Assembly (NCBI RefSeq): GCF_902806685.2
Contig: NC_048537.1
Span: 15,274,720-15,338,719, forward strand
Direction: 5' to 3'
DNA length: 64,000 bases
DNA from: Maniola hyperantus
Taxonomy: Eukaryota > Arthropoda > Insecta > Lepidoptera > Nymphalidae
A program made the position numbers and the translations under genes. Shown here one piece after another: positions 1 through 10,111 of this stretch (position 1 is the first letter of the stretch; every line of letters begins with the position of its first letter). The notes beneath the pieces are model-generated. The model did not search any database. It saw only the letters and a list, made by a program, of their open reading frames with translations, and was not told where the DNA came from.

Positions 1-68
1 AGATCTATCTACCTGCAAAATTTCATGATTCTAGGTCAACGGGAAGTACCCTGTAGGTTTCTTGACAG

Positions 69-100
<32 letters not shown>

Positions 101-167
101 GCAGACAGACAGACAACAAAGTGATCCTATAAGGGTTCCGTTTTTCCTTTTGAGGTACGGAACCCTA
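1..167 (-). repeat. GTTCCGTACC/(GTCT)n interspersed repeat, partial
   Basis: One end of a repeat found at least six more times in the window (for example near 24766, 46274 and 47937). It has the conserved AAATTTCATGATTCTAGGTC and GGGAAGTACCCTGTAGGTTT stretches, a (GACA)n microsatellite at about 65-115, and a terminal hairpin in which GGGTTCCGT pairs with ACGGAACCC. The window edge cuts it. Class is uncertain; it has no coding capacity. Confidence 0.75.
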
Positions 168-500
168 AAAACAGATAAATAAAGTTATCCTTAGTCGAAA
201 CTACTCGTAAGAAACGACCTGGGTTTTTTTAAAAATATTATTTTATATCAATTCGTTCTCAGTAATAACTTAATTAAATATCACAATACCAATGTTTCAT
301 AGGAAAACGTGCACAAATACCTATCAATAACATATTTATCTCAACTTCGTCGCTATATTTTGTCTAGTTCGCTTTGATCTTGTTATCTCACTGACCCGGT
401 CACCAAGATTACTCTTAACTATACTTCAATAATATAAATTCTGGGAATGAACTTATTTTTATTAGGTACACCTAAATTAAAGTAAATTTTCCATTTATTT
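168..500. other. AT-rich intergenic DNA, nothing recognised
   Basis: No convincing ORF, repeat family or RNA gene was seen here. Confidence 0.5.
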
Positions 501-1090
501 GTTCATCATCATGATCAGCCCATCGCCGGCTCACTACAGAGCACGGCGGGGTGATTAGGAATCTCGCGACAGGTTTGTGACAGGCGTAAATCTCGCGATC
601 ATTGCTGTCAAACGTCCGGCTAGAGAGAGACAGCAATAGCCACAAAGCAAAAGAAGAAGAAGAAGAAAACAAGAGAGATATAAATAAATAAAAATAAAAA
701 AGCTTTATTTTTATCCCTTACTAATTAATTTAACATGTTTATCTATAGTTTATTTAACTAGATATTCTTATTTTTATTCTTCCCAACTTACTTAATAATA
801 TTTACACTAAACAATTTAAATAATCTAATCTCTACAATAAAAAGTTTTATATTGCACTTTTTTACTTAAGTTAAGGGCCGCAAGTGGCGGTAAAAGCCTC
901 CTCCATTTTACTACATGTACACCTATCTCTGACAAGCGAAAGCAAGAGAGACAGCAAATGAACTGTCGCAATTGCTACTGCTGTCGCTACTGCAACGTTT
1001 TATGTAATCACCCCGCTGCGCGCTGGTCTCCTCTCAGAGTGAGAAGGGTTTTGGCCATAGTCTACCACGCTGGCCATGTGCGGATTGGTA
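501..1090 (-). repeat. tRNA-derived SINE tail split by a TIR element
   Basis: The SINE 3' half (CATCATGATCA, GCCGGCTCACTACAGAGCAC, then TCTCCTCTCAGAGTGAGAAG and CCACGCTGGCCA) is interrupted between 546 and about 1016. Intact copies elsewhere read straight through the same point, so the order of events is SINE first, insertion second. Confidence 0.7.
547..1015. mobile_element. Non-autonomous TIR element (hAT-like?) inside a SINE
   Basis: Perfect 11-bp terminal inverted repeats, CGGGGTGATTA at 547-557 and its complement at 1005-1015, bound a segment with no coding capacity. The flanking SINE bases appear to be repeated, in diverged form, on the right side (GAGCACGG versus GCGCGCTG). That would suit an 8-bp target duplication and hence a hAT-type element. 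The class is an inference; the interruption of the SINE is seen directly. Confidence 0.55.
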
Positions 1091-1282
1091 GTATTTTTTT
1101 ATTACTACTACTAAAGTAGGTACTACATAGTACATATAGTAGCTAAAGTAGTCATAGTCCGTACATAATGACTCTTCACTCGCCATTTTAACTCTATGGG
1201 TCAACTGTCATCTTAAAAGTACGGTTCACTTTTAAAATAAACACTATTTATGCACTTTTTTATTGTTATTTTTATTATGGAA

Positions 1283-1490
1283 CTAGCTTACGCCCACGAC
1301 TTCGTCCGCGTGGACAACACAAATTTCAACCCACTATTTTACCCCTTTAGGGGTTGAATTTTCAAAAATCTTTTCTTAGCGTATGTCTATGTCAATAGCT
1401 TTCTACATGCCAAACAGTCCGATCCGTCAGGTAGTTGAGAGCTGTGTGTTGATAAATTACTCAGTCAGTCAGTCAGTCAGTCACCATTTC
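1283..1490 (+). repeat. (TCAG)n-tailed interspersed repeat (family F1)
   Basis: Runs from CTAGCTTA(C)GC through CTTCGTCCGCGTGG, a TTTAGGGGTTGAATTTTC block and GATAAATTACTCAGTCAG to a (TCAG)n tract. About 20 whole or partial copies of this roughly 210-bp family occur in both orientations in the window. It resembles widespread lepidopteran SINE or LINE-tail repeats; the exact family was not assigned. Confidence 0.75.
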
Positions 1491-2167
1491 TTCTTTTGCT
1501 TGTTCTCAGGTGGAAGAAGCGCCGGAATAACCAGCTCTTAGCTTTAAGTTGTGATGTGTGGCACAATTGTATAAATAAACGTCTTTTCTTTTCTCTCTTT
1601 TCTTTCATTTCCTTTTATATATTTAGATACCTACATCACACAAACAGTAGTCAATAGTCATAGGCGTAATTAAATTCAATAACGCATCAATAAATAACGC
1701 TAAACTGACGGCATGCAGTAAAGTTGTTTTCAATCTCGAGTCTCGACCCACTGATCTCAGTTTATCTTCCTCCGTCTTATGTAAATACTAACTCATCAAT
1801 AACCGGTCAATCTAATACATAAATCATACGTAAGCATCGTGAAATATTAATGAATAACCTTATCTTGCTCGTGTAGGTACTTATGCTTACTCGTAGTTTT
1901 AGTTTGCACTTGGCACCGATTCTGAGCACAAGCTAATTTTAGAGTATTCGCATCGTCTTCTTACTAATGTAATATGAAAAGGACAGACGCAGTTTGACAG
2001 TTCTAAATTTAATTTTGTATTGTGCACTAAAATTTAGAGTCTTTAAATGTGAAAGTCATGTTCCGTTCCTTTTTTAGCATTGTTAAAAAGAAAAGGATGC
2101 AGATACTCTAAATTTAGTTTAGAGAAAGACAAAGGAATCGGTGCCAATATCTACTACCTATATCTAT

Positions 2168-2450
2168 ATCTCATCATCAGCATCATAATCAACCCATCGT
2201 TTCCGCGCCGGCTCACTACAGAGGACGGGTCTCCTCTCAGAGTGAGAAGGGTTTTGGTCATAGTCTACCACGCTAGCTATTATGACATAGACATCCGCTA
2301 AGAAAGGATTTTGGAAAATTCAACCCCTAAGGGGGTAAAATTTGGATTTGAAATTTGTGTAGTCCACGCGGACGAAGTCGCGAGCATAAGCTAGTATCAT
2401 ATAAAAGGAAAAACTGTCTGACTGATCTATCAACGCACAGCTCAAGTAAT
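2168..2450 (-). repeat. SINE fragment fused to two F1 repeat fragments
   Basis: Bases 2168-2272 are the 3' end of the tRNA-derived SINE. At about 2275 it joins directly to an F1 copy that ends in CGAGCATAAGCTAGT at 2395. A second F1 5' fragment follows (ATAAAAGGAAAAACTG to CGCACAGCTCAA). Confidence 0.65.
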
Positions 2451-2631
2451 TAAATTAGATAAGGCAGGGATAGATTAGGTACCTAATAGTTAATATTCTG
2501 TATCTATAAGCTACAGCAAGTAAGACGTACTCACTTTTGAAAGAAGCTGAAAGAAATTTCTATTATAGAGAGATAAGCTTCACCCTTGTCCACTTAATTC
2601 CGTTATTAGTTTGTTACATTATGTAGAAAAA

Positions 2632-2845
2632 TCACTACCGATATTATAAATGCGAAAATGTGTTTGTTTGTTGGTTTGTCCTTCAATCACGTTGCAACGG
2701 AGCAACGGATGGACGTTAATTTTTGCATGGGTAGGTATAATCAAAGACCTGGAGGATAACATGAGCTATTTTTTATCTTGGAAAATCAAAGAGTTCTCAC
2801 GGGATTTTTAAAAATCTAAATCCACGCGGACGAAGTCGCGAGCTT
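2632..2845 (+). repeat. Interspersed repeat (family F2b)
   Basis: Typical start ATTATAAATGCGAAAATGTG, then CAACGGAGCAACGGATGGAC, a GGAAAATCAAAGAGTT block and the end ACGCGGACGAAGTCGCGAGC. Related copies lie near 27104, 31640, 50534, 52320 and 63195. Confidence 0.7.
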
Positions 2846-3610
2846 GTAATAAAAATAAATGAATATGAATTATGAATAGATTCATTTCTTTATTTGTATT
2901 AATAACTTGATCAATATAACTTTCAATAATAAACTTCTCCAGCGGAAGGCAAGTGGAAAGCAATTCTTGTTATAAGGAAGTTCCGCTAACAACACCAGTG
3001 TGTCAGATGTGTTTCCAACTCATTAGCCAAGTTGTGCGGAGCGCTGAGCTCTGACCTCGGAACACTACTTGTAGAACGACGGAGAGACGTTACATATTCT
3101 ATGAATATCGTATATGGTGTAGACCACCTATAAATTATTTTATTCATAACATTACATTCATGTATATTCTAATTGCAAAGGTTAGCAATAAACACCAGGG
3201 TCGTTATAAACAAGCTCCGTAAACAACACAACGCCAGTGTGTCAGATGTGTTTCCAACTCATTAGCCAAGTTGTGCGTAGCGCTGAGCTCTGACCTCGGA
3301 GCACTACTTGTGGAACGACGAAGAGACGTTAAATATTCTATGAATATCGTATATGGTGTAGACCACCTATAAATTATTTTATTCATAACATTACATTCAT
3401 GTATATTCTAATTGCAAAGGTTAGCAATAAGCACCAGGGTCGTTATAAACAAGCTCCGTAAACAACACAGCGCCAGTGTGTCAGATGTGTTTCCAACTCA
3501 TTGGCCATGTTGTGCGGAGCGCTGAGCTCTGACCTCGGAGCACTACTTGTGGAACGACGGAGAGTAGTTACATATTCTGTGAATCTATGTACTTATACAT
3601 ATAATGATAA

Positions 3611-3810
3611 GCTGACTGACTGACTAACTGGTCTATCAACGCACACCTCAAACTACTGTATGGGTCGGGCTGAAATTTAGCATGCAGATAACTATTATGA
3701 CGTGGACATTCGCTAAGATAGGATTTTTGAAAATTCAATCCCTAAAGGGGTAAAACAGGGGTTGAAGTTTGTGTAGTCCATGCTTACGAAATCGTGGGCA
3801 TAAGCTATAG
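3611..3810 (-). repeat. F1 repeat captured in satellite higher-order unit, copy 1
   Basis: Begins GCTGACTGACTGACTAACTG and ends GTGGGCATAAGCTATAG. The same insertion with the same internal differences is present one 966-bp period later, so it was duplicated together with the satellite. Confidence 0.75.
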
Positions 3811-4576
3811 TGTAATAAAAATAAATGAATATGAATCATGAATAGATTCATTTCTTTATTTGTATTAATAACTCGATCAATATAACTTTCAATAATAAAC
3901 TTCTCCAGCGGAAGGCAAGTGGAAAGCAATTCTTGTTATAAGCAAGTTCCGCTAACAACACCAGTGTGTCAGATTTGTTTCCAACTCATTAGCCAAGTTG
4001 TGCGGAGCGCTGAGCTCTGACCTCGGAACACTACTTGTGGAACGACGGAGAGACGTTACATATTCTATGAATATCGTATATGGTGTAGACCACCTATAAA
4101 TTATTTTATTCATAACATTACATTCATGTATATTCTAATTGCAAAGGTTAGCAATAAGCAACAGGGTCGTTATAAACAAGCTCCGTAAACAACACAACGC
4201 CAGTGTGTCAGATGTGTTTCCAACTCATTAGCCAAGTTGTGCGGAGCGCTGAGCTCTGACCTCGGAACACTACTTGTGGAACGACGGAGAGATGTTACAT
4301 ATTCTATGAATATCGTATATGGTGTAGACCATCTATAAATTATTTTATTCATAACATTACATTCATGTACATTCTAATTGCAAAGGTAAGCAATAAGCAA
4401 CAGGGTCGTTATAAACAAGCTCCGTAAACAACACAACGCCAGTGTGTCAGATGTGTTTCCAACTCATTAGCCATGTTGTGCGGAGCGCTGAGCTCTGACC
4501 TCGGAGCACTACTTGTGGAACGACGGAGAGTAGTTACATATTCTGTGAATCTATGTACTTATACATATAATGATAA

Positions 4577-4776
4577 GCTGACTGACTGACTAACTGGTCT
4601 ATCAACGCACACCTCAAACTACTGTATGGGTCAGGCTGAAATTTAGCATGCAGATAACTAATATGACGTGGACATTCACTAAGAGAGGATTTTTGAAAAT
4701 TCAATCCCTAAAGGTGTAAAACTGGGGTTGAAGTTTGTGTAGTCCATGCTTACGAAATCGTGGGCATAAGCTATAG
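4577..4776 (-). repeat. F1 repeat captured in satellite higher-order unit, copy 2
   Basis: Near-identical to the copy at 3611-3810 (a few substitutions) and at the corresponding place in the second 966-bp unit. Confidence 0.75.
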
Positions 4777-5360
4777 TATCGTATTTTATGTTGAAGAGTA
4801 TAGACCATGTATCAATTATTATTTTATTCATAACATTTATTTATGTATTCACGTATGTTCTGATCTGTATGTGCAAACAATAGTAGTAACCATTTGTTGT
4901 TATAAGCAAGTTCCGCTAACAACACCAGTGTGTCAGATGTGTTTCCAACTCATTAGCCAAGTTGTGCGGAGCGCTGAGCTCTGACCTCGGAACGCTACTT
5001 GTGGAACGACGAAGAGACTTACATATTCTATGAATATCGTATATGTTGTGGATCACCTATTAATTATTTTCTTTATAACGTATTTACGTATGATCTAAGT
5101 GTAAAAGATAGCAATAGGTGCTAAGCAACTGTTGTTATAAGGAAGTTCCGCTAACAACACCAGTGTGTCAGATGTGTTTCCAACTCATTAGCCAAGTTGT
5201 GCGGAGCGCTGAGCTCTGACCTCGGAACACTACTTGTGGAACCCGACGGAGAAACGTTATATATATTCTATGAATATCGTATACTGTTGTAGACCACCTA
5301 TAAATTATTTTCTTTATAATGTATTTACGTATGATCTAAGTGTAAAATATAGCAATAGGT

Positions 5361-5762
5361 AAATCCACGCGGACGAAGTCGTAAGCATTAGCTAGTACCG
5401 AAATTGTAATCTACCCATCTACCCTTCCCTATCAATCTACCCTTAAAATATGCATTAACATTTTCCTTAATTCATTCAAAACATTCCTTACAAATTTCGG
5501 TAACCCATTAAAAAGATGTTTTAATAAAAAAACGGGTCATTCATTACAGAATAAAGTACGGGTCCCGCGGGAACAAAAGCTATTACAGGAGACAGACAAG
5601 CCACAAATAAAAGAAAAACAAATTAAAGTGAGAATCCCAAAGAAACTTGTCAAACAATAAAGGTGGGGTAACAAAGGCCTGTAAGCGCGCGCCGCGGGTT
5701 ACTAATGTTGAGTAGGGTAACCATTACTGTCTTAATCATTTTTGAATACATATCAATAATTG
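5361..5762. other. Intergenic spacer, no gene recognised
   Basis: Opens with a short F1/F2-type end (ATCCACGCGGACGAAGTCG). The rest is AT-rich sequence in which I recognise nothing. Confidence 0.45.
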
Positions 5763-5829
5763 CGGAAACGGCAGGATTCGAACCTGCGTCTCCTGGGATC
5801 GCGCCCGACGCCTTGACCGCTAAATCTTC
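5763..5829 (-). repeat. tRNA-like SINE head, truncated
   Basis: On the minus strand it holds an A-box-like TTAGCGGTCAAGG, a stem region GCGTCGGGCGCGATCCC, and a perfect B box GGTTCGAATCC followed by an acceptor-like TTTCCGCA. The 5' end is lost where an F1 repeat begins at about 5836. It is a tRNA pseudogene or SINE head rather than a working tRNA, since the 5' acceptor strand is missing. Confidence 0.6.
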
Positions 5830-5835
5830 TTCTTC

Positions 5836-6058
5836 TAAATACATAAAAGGAAAAGGTGACTGACTGACTGACTGACTGATCTATCAACGCACAGTTCAAA
5901 CTACTGAATGGATCGGGCTGAAATTTGGCATGCAGATAGGTATTATAACGTAGGCATCCGCTAAGAAAAGATTTTTGAAAATTCAACACCTAAGGGGGTA
6001 AAATAGGGGTTTGAAATTTATGTAGTCCACGCGGACGAAGTCGCGAGCATAAGCTAGT
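5836..6058 (-). repeat. F1 interspersed repeat, full length
   Basis: Starts AAATACATAAAAGGAAAAGG(TGAC)n and ends TCGCGAGCATAAGCTAGT. This is one of the best-preserved copies and abuts the 5' side of the LINE ORF region. Confidence 0.8.
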
Positions 6059-6098
6059 TCGTGATATACATGGTCACACAATACTGAAGCGACTATTA

Positions 6099-7976
6099 AT
6101 GCCATCTAGTAGCTACACTTTGCAGCTATCGAAACTAGTTTCAAAGGCCCATATACCACCACCCGTTTACCCTCTTCTAGATAGTCAGGGTAGACGAAGA
6201 TACTCCCCCATAGACCGAGCGGAGATCATGGCGGAGTATATGGAGGGACAATTTACCCCCAACCCACCGGCCAATAACGACATCGCGACCAGACACTATG
6301 CGGCGATCAACCAACAACTAGAGGATTTCTTGTCGGCCCAGATACCTTCTCTCCTGGGAGACCAATTCATCTCCCCGTCTGAGCTAAGGAAAGTCGTCTT
6401 CCGACTCCCTAAAAGGAAGGCGCCAGGTGACGACGGAATCCAGATCGCCGCACTACAGCAGCTGCCTAAAAGAGTTCTCGTTGCACTGACTAGGCTTTTC
6501 AATGGGGTACTCCGTACTTCTCACTTTCCGGAGTCCTGGAAACTGGGGAAGGTTATTACCATCCCCAAACCGGGAAAGGACCGCCGCCTTCCAGGAAGCT
6601 ACCGACCTATAACCCTTCTGCCGCACATCGCCAAGCTGTTCGAGCGTCTATTGCTGCGAAGGCTCGCCCCGCACTTACAACCACGGGCCGAGCAGTTTGG
6701 CTTTCGCAGTAATCACTCAACGACGCTCCAGCTGGCGAGAGGACTCAACTTTATCGCCAGTGAGAAAAACAGAGGCTACTGCACTGTCGGGGTCTTCCTC
6801 GACATAGAGAAGGCCTTCGACCGAGTGTGGCACGCTGGACTCCTGGTGAAGCTCCTCTCCACCAATCTACCACCCGCGATTGTGCGGCTGGTAGCCTCAT
6901 TCCTGGAAGGCAGGTCCTTCTACGTATCCATAGAAGGCACGGACTCCCAGCCGCGCCCGATACGAGCAGGAGTACCACAAGGCAGCTGCTTGTCCCCGTG
7001 TCTGTATGCAGTGTACACAGACGACATCCCTACCCTCGCCGAACATTTGCGCGAGGGGGAGGAAGACGTGCTGTTGTCGCTTTATGCTGACGACAGCGCG
7101 TATCTCGCGTCGTCATACCATCAGATCATCGCTACCAATCGCATGCAACGTCTGCTGGATTTGCTCCCGGATTGGCTGGATAAGTGGAGAATGGCAGTCA
7201 ACGTGGGGAAGACTGCCGCGATCCTGTTCGGCATCCGGAAGCCTTTACGTCAGCTCCAACTGCGAGGGCAGGGCATAGAGTGGCAGACTTCGGTGTGCTA
7301 CTTGGGGTGTCGCATCGACAATAGCCTGAGCATGATCCCCACTGTGAATCACGCCGTGGATCACGCCAAGGCTGCCGCGTCGATGCTGTACCAGATCCTT
7401 ACCTCAAGCCTCTCACTGAAGACCAAGCTCCGGATCTATGGAGCCTATGTCCGCTCACGTCTGACGTACGCGGCTCCTGCCTGGTATGCTCTCTGTTCAG
7501 AATACCAGAAGAGCCGCTTACAAGTCCAGCAGAACAAGTGCCTACGCATGATCGTAGGAGCGCCGAGGTACGTGAGGAATGATGTCATTCATCGCGACCT
7601 CAAGACGCCCACCGTGGAGGAGTACGTCCGTACACTTGCGCGGCGCATGTTTGCGCGCGCGGATTACGGACCTTACACACACCTTCACGGCATCGCTCCG
7701 CTGACCATTCGACCACCGACCGGGCGTCCTCTGCCTCGGGAACTCCTACGACCGCCACCACTAGCGTGGCACGCAGGAGATCCTAGCGATGATGATGACG
7801 ACGCGAGACCCACCGGATATGACACTATCTCCGCGCGCGATGGCCAGCCTATCGTCTGCAGCGCGGAGATCTCCACCGGACCAGACACCACCCCCGTGCG
7901 CGACGGCGAATCTATCGCCCGCAGCGCGGGGAACGCAACCAGCCACGAGGCCCCAAGCCAAGATGGCGGGCCCTAG
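6099..7976 (+). CDS. Jockey-like non-LTR retrotransposon reverse transcriptase, 5'-truncated
   Basis: An open 625-codon frame encodes the reverse transcriptase of a Jockey-clade LINE, the enzyme that copies element RNA into DNA at a nicked target. Visible motifs in order: KRKAPGDDGI (about 110), the RT entry block IPKPGKDRRLPGSYRPITLL (about 154-173), EQFGFRSNHSTTLQLA, the catalytic VFLDIEKAFDRVWH, GVPQGSCLSPCLY, and the catalytic YADD in LSLYADDSAYLAS. These are followed by the C-terminal VNVGKTAAILFG and YLGCRIDNSLS blocks and a Pro/Asp-rich tail. The frame holds no apurinic endonuclease domain; an in-frame stop lies 15 nt upstream of the chosen ATG and an F1 repeat ends at 6058. The copy is therefore 5'-truncated and unlikely to move on its own. 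It is much more GC-rich than its surroundings, as expected of a recent insertion. Clade assignment is by motif recognition only. Confidence 0.9.
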   Translation: MPSSSYTLQLSKLVSKAHIPPPVYPLLDSQGRRRYSPIDRAEIMAEYMEGQFTPNPPANNDIATRHYAAINQQLEDFLSAQIPSLLGDQFISPSELRKVVFRLPKRKAPGDDGIQIAALQQLPKRVLVALTRLFNGVLRTSHFPESWKLGKVITIPKPGKDRRLPGSYRPITLLPHIAKLFERLLLRRLAPHLQPRAEQFGFRSNHSTTLQLARGLNFIASEKNRGYCTVGVFLDIEKAFDRVWHAGLLVKLLSTNLPPAIVRLVASFLEGRSFYVSIEGTDSQPRPIRAGVPQGSCLSPCLYAVYTDDIPTLAEHLREGEEDVLLSLYADDSAYLASSYHQIIATNRMQRLLDLLPDWLDKWRMAVNVGKTAAILFGIRKPLRQLQLRGQGIEWQTSVCYLGCRIDNSLSMIPTVNHAVDHAKAAASMLYQILTSSLSLKTKLRIYGAYVRSRLTYAAPAWYALCSEYQKSRLQVQQNKCLRMIVGAPRYVRNDVIHRDLKTPTVEEYVRTLARRMFARADYGPYTHLHGIAPLTIRPPTGRPLPRELLRPPPLAWHAGDPSDDDDDARPTGYDTISARDGQPIVCSAEISTGPDTTPVRDGESIARSAGNATSHEAPSQDGGP

Positions 7977-8155
7977 CCAGTGAAATTCCGGCTAGAAGAC
8001 CAACACCGGGGTAACATGAATACCCCGCGCCCTACCCGGGTAAGGAGGCTACGCCTCGAGGCCCGTACCCCCGCTTGGCCTTCGGCCAACCGGAGAAGAC
8101 CCTGTCGTCAAAGGCCCATATTTCAATGCAGCTCTTTGAATGAGAAATGACAATT
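7977..8155 (+). mobile_element. GC-rich 3' UTR of the Jockey-like element
   Basis: GC-rich and hairpin-prone (CCCCGCGCCCTACCCGGGTA, GGCCTTCGGCC), directly after the RT stop. It fades into AT-rich DNA after CAATTGTTTTTTT at about 8150, probably the element's 3' end. Confidence 0.55.
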
Positions 8156-8199
8156 GTTTTTTTACTTCTTATAATTGTTATGACTACTTTCTTACTTAA

Positions 8200-8375
8200 T
8201 GCTAAATCCCCAAGGTGCTTGAATGGCGACCTCGCACTGAAAAACGCAGGGTTGGAAACTCTTCCACTAGGTGGACACAAGCTGCTGTCAACATCTTGAC
8301 ATCAAAACAAGTAGAGATCTTTGCAAGAGACCTTTGTCCAGCAGTAGACGTATATTGATTGAAACGACGATGACT
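8200..8375 (+). mobile_element. RTE-like LINE 3' fragment
   Basis: A degenerate C-terminus: GAATGGCGACCTCGCAC encodes a WRPRT-like motif, and GAGACCTTTGTCCAGCAGT encodes RDLCPAV, a decayed version of the ETYVQQW-type ending. It finishes in a GATGA-type tail. Several better copies occur elsewhere (28625, 43336). Confidence 0.6.
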
Positions 8376-8429
8376 TAATGCCTATCTTCTTTTATTATCT
8401 CTTCAAGCTAGTGAAGTTGTACCAATTTA

Positions 8430-8965
8430 GGGCCGGTTGTTTCAAACCATTGGTCTTCGTAAGATACGTTCGTTAAAATTTAACAGACGTAGACAAATTT
8501 TAACATCTGTTAATTTAAGAGCGTTGCTTCGTTGTACAAAAAACTGTTCGTCATTGTTATTCTGGTTACGAAACTAACCCTAAAAATTAACTTACTTTTC
8601 CGTATCCTTTTTTATTTCATTTTATATTCAATTATATAGTTATTGATAATGCTACTTCGCATTTTAAACACTTTTTCTTTTTTTTAAATTCTCTTTCATC
8701 CTCAAAAAAAACTACCATTAAAAGCATTGAATTCAATTGATTCCATTATAATTTGTAAATAAAATATTCCGTTTGTAAGAAGTATGTAAGTAGTCGAACT
8801 GATTTGACGATCACCAATGGCGCCAGCACTGGTTAACGTAAACGTAACTTTTTAACGAACGTTAGCGCTAATAGATGCTGAATCAACGCTTTTTCTTTTC
8901 TTACGTTCGTTAGCGCCATATTTAAAGGTTACGTGTCCGTCAAAATTTGTTGAAACAACCGGCCC
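8430..8965. mobile_element. MITE with GGGCCGGTTGTTTCAA TIRs and TTA target duplication
   Basis: Terminal inverted repeats GGGCCGGTTGTTTCAA (8430-8445) and TTGAAACAACCGGCCC (ending 8965) bound 536 bp without coding capacity. TTA lies on both outer sides, a PIF/Harbinger-type 3-bp target duplication. Internal GTTAACG and CGTTCGTTA motifs recur near both ends. Confidence 0.75.
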
Positions 8966-9410
8966 TTAGTCTCCTCAAAGGAAAATAGACTACCGAAAAA
9001 ATCTGGAAAACTTTTATTATATTGTCACTCTACTAGGAGCATATTAGACGCAAGATTTCTGTTGCGTGTCGGAACTAAATCTTCCTTTTTCCTCATTCTC
9101 GAAAAAAGGTGTTATTAATCTATTTAGTTATATATTAGTCCTATGCGCCAACGTTACGTGGAACCTAAAGTCCTAGATGTACCTAAGTATGACCCCGTCC
9201 TTTAGTTTGACTCGTTTTGGCAGGGGCCCCCTGATTGACCTGAAATTCAATAAATACATTTTTAAGTTTGATAGAGATCAGGATTGTCATTTTGTTAGAC
9301 TTGTTTGTTGATGGAAACACCTAAATACCTAAAAAATCAGGAAAATATGGATGTACGTAGTTATTTTCAGAATTGTAATTTACCGACGAAATCGTTGTTT
9401 TAATTAATAC
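8966..9410. other. Intergenic DNA, nothing recognised
   Basis: AT-rich, with no repeat family or ORF that I could support. Confidence 0.4.
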
Positions 9411-9626
9411 GATCTTATGCTCGCGACTTCGGCCACGTGGACTACTGAAATTTCAAACCCCTGTTTTACCCTCTTAGGGGTTGAATTTCAGAATTTTTTT
9501 CTTAGCGGAGGTCTACGTCATAATATCTATCTGAATGCCAAATTTCAGCCCTATCCGTCCGGTACTTTGAGCTGTGCGTTGATAGATCAGTCATTCAGTC
9601 AGCTTTATCTTTTATATATTTAGAAT
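9411..9626 (+). repeat. F1 interspersed repeat
   Basis: Runs from CTTATGCTCGCGACTTCGGC to TTGATAGATCAGTCATTCAG and TTATATATTTAG. Confidence 0.7.
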
Positions 9627-9984
9627 CACTATAAGCGGTCGTTTTAGTATGAATTTTTGCAGAACCGTTTTCTGAATTTAATTTGATCGTTATTATATTA
9701 TAGTAAGAAATTAAGCATACAGCACAATATTATGTTCTTGTTTCAAGTTAGTCGAAGAACAAGGCACATTTGTTCCAAAGTTGGAGCCAGCATGTTTCAC
9801 TTGCTACCAAGTTCCAGCTTGGCAGTAAAGTAGTGCAATTAAGTAAAGAATGCTCACGTCTGTCAGTGCAAGCACTTAGCTCACTAATGAGAATGTTTGA
9901 GCGTGGCGCACCGCACAAGTGTGTCCTTGGAGAGAACACAATATGTGCTTTGCCAAACATGACTAAAATATTTTGTTTTTAACC
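9627..9984. other. Unassigned sequence with a short ORF
   Basis: A 70-codon plus-strand frame (9770-9982) and an overlapping minus-strand frame exist, but neither shows a family motif I know. Base composition is slightly richer than the flanks, so a transposon remnant is possible. Confidence 0.3.
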
Positions 9985-10111
9985 CCTGACACACCTCTAA
10001 CTTTTCAGAGTTATGTGCGTTTTAATAAAGTATCACTTGATTTAACCGTGAAGGAAAACATCGTGATAATTATCTCAAAGGTTTGTGAAGTCTGCCAATA
10101 CGCACTTGGCA
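9985..10111 (+). repeat. tRNA-derived SINE fragment
   Basis: Body of the SINE (CACCTCTAACTTTTCAGAGT, AAGGAAAACATCGTGA, GTGTGAAGTCTGCCAA-like) without its tRNA head. It joins a LINE fragment at about 10112, so the open frame running through both is chimeric. Confidence 0.7.

Larger units (their letters stand above)
2846..5360. repeat. Satellite array: 239-bp monomers in a 966-bp higher-order repeat
   Basis: The anchor CAGTGTGTCAGATGTGTTTC (first copy) recurs at 2996, 3235, 3474, 3962, 4201, 4440, 4926 and 5161; the 3962 copy has one base change. Monomers are about 239 bp and share GTGCGGAGCGCTGAGCTCTG and ATTCTATGAATATCGTATAT. Three monomers plus an F1 transposon-derived linker form a unit of 966 bp (2846-3811), duplicated head-to-tail at 3812-about 4777. 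Two more diverged monomers follow. Short ORFs inside it merely repeat with the unit and look non-genic. Confidence 0.88.

Noticed and set aside
3204..4352. Repeated 60-codon minus-strand ORFs as a gene family
   Set aside because: They recur because the 239-bp satellite recurs, and have no known motif.
5763..5829. Functional tRNA gene on the minus strand
   Set aside because: A good B box and 3' acceptor-like end are present, but the 5' acceptor strand is missing where an F1 repeat begins; treated as a SINE head.
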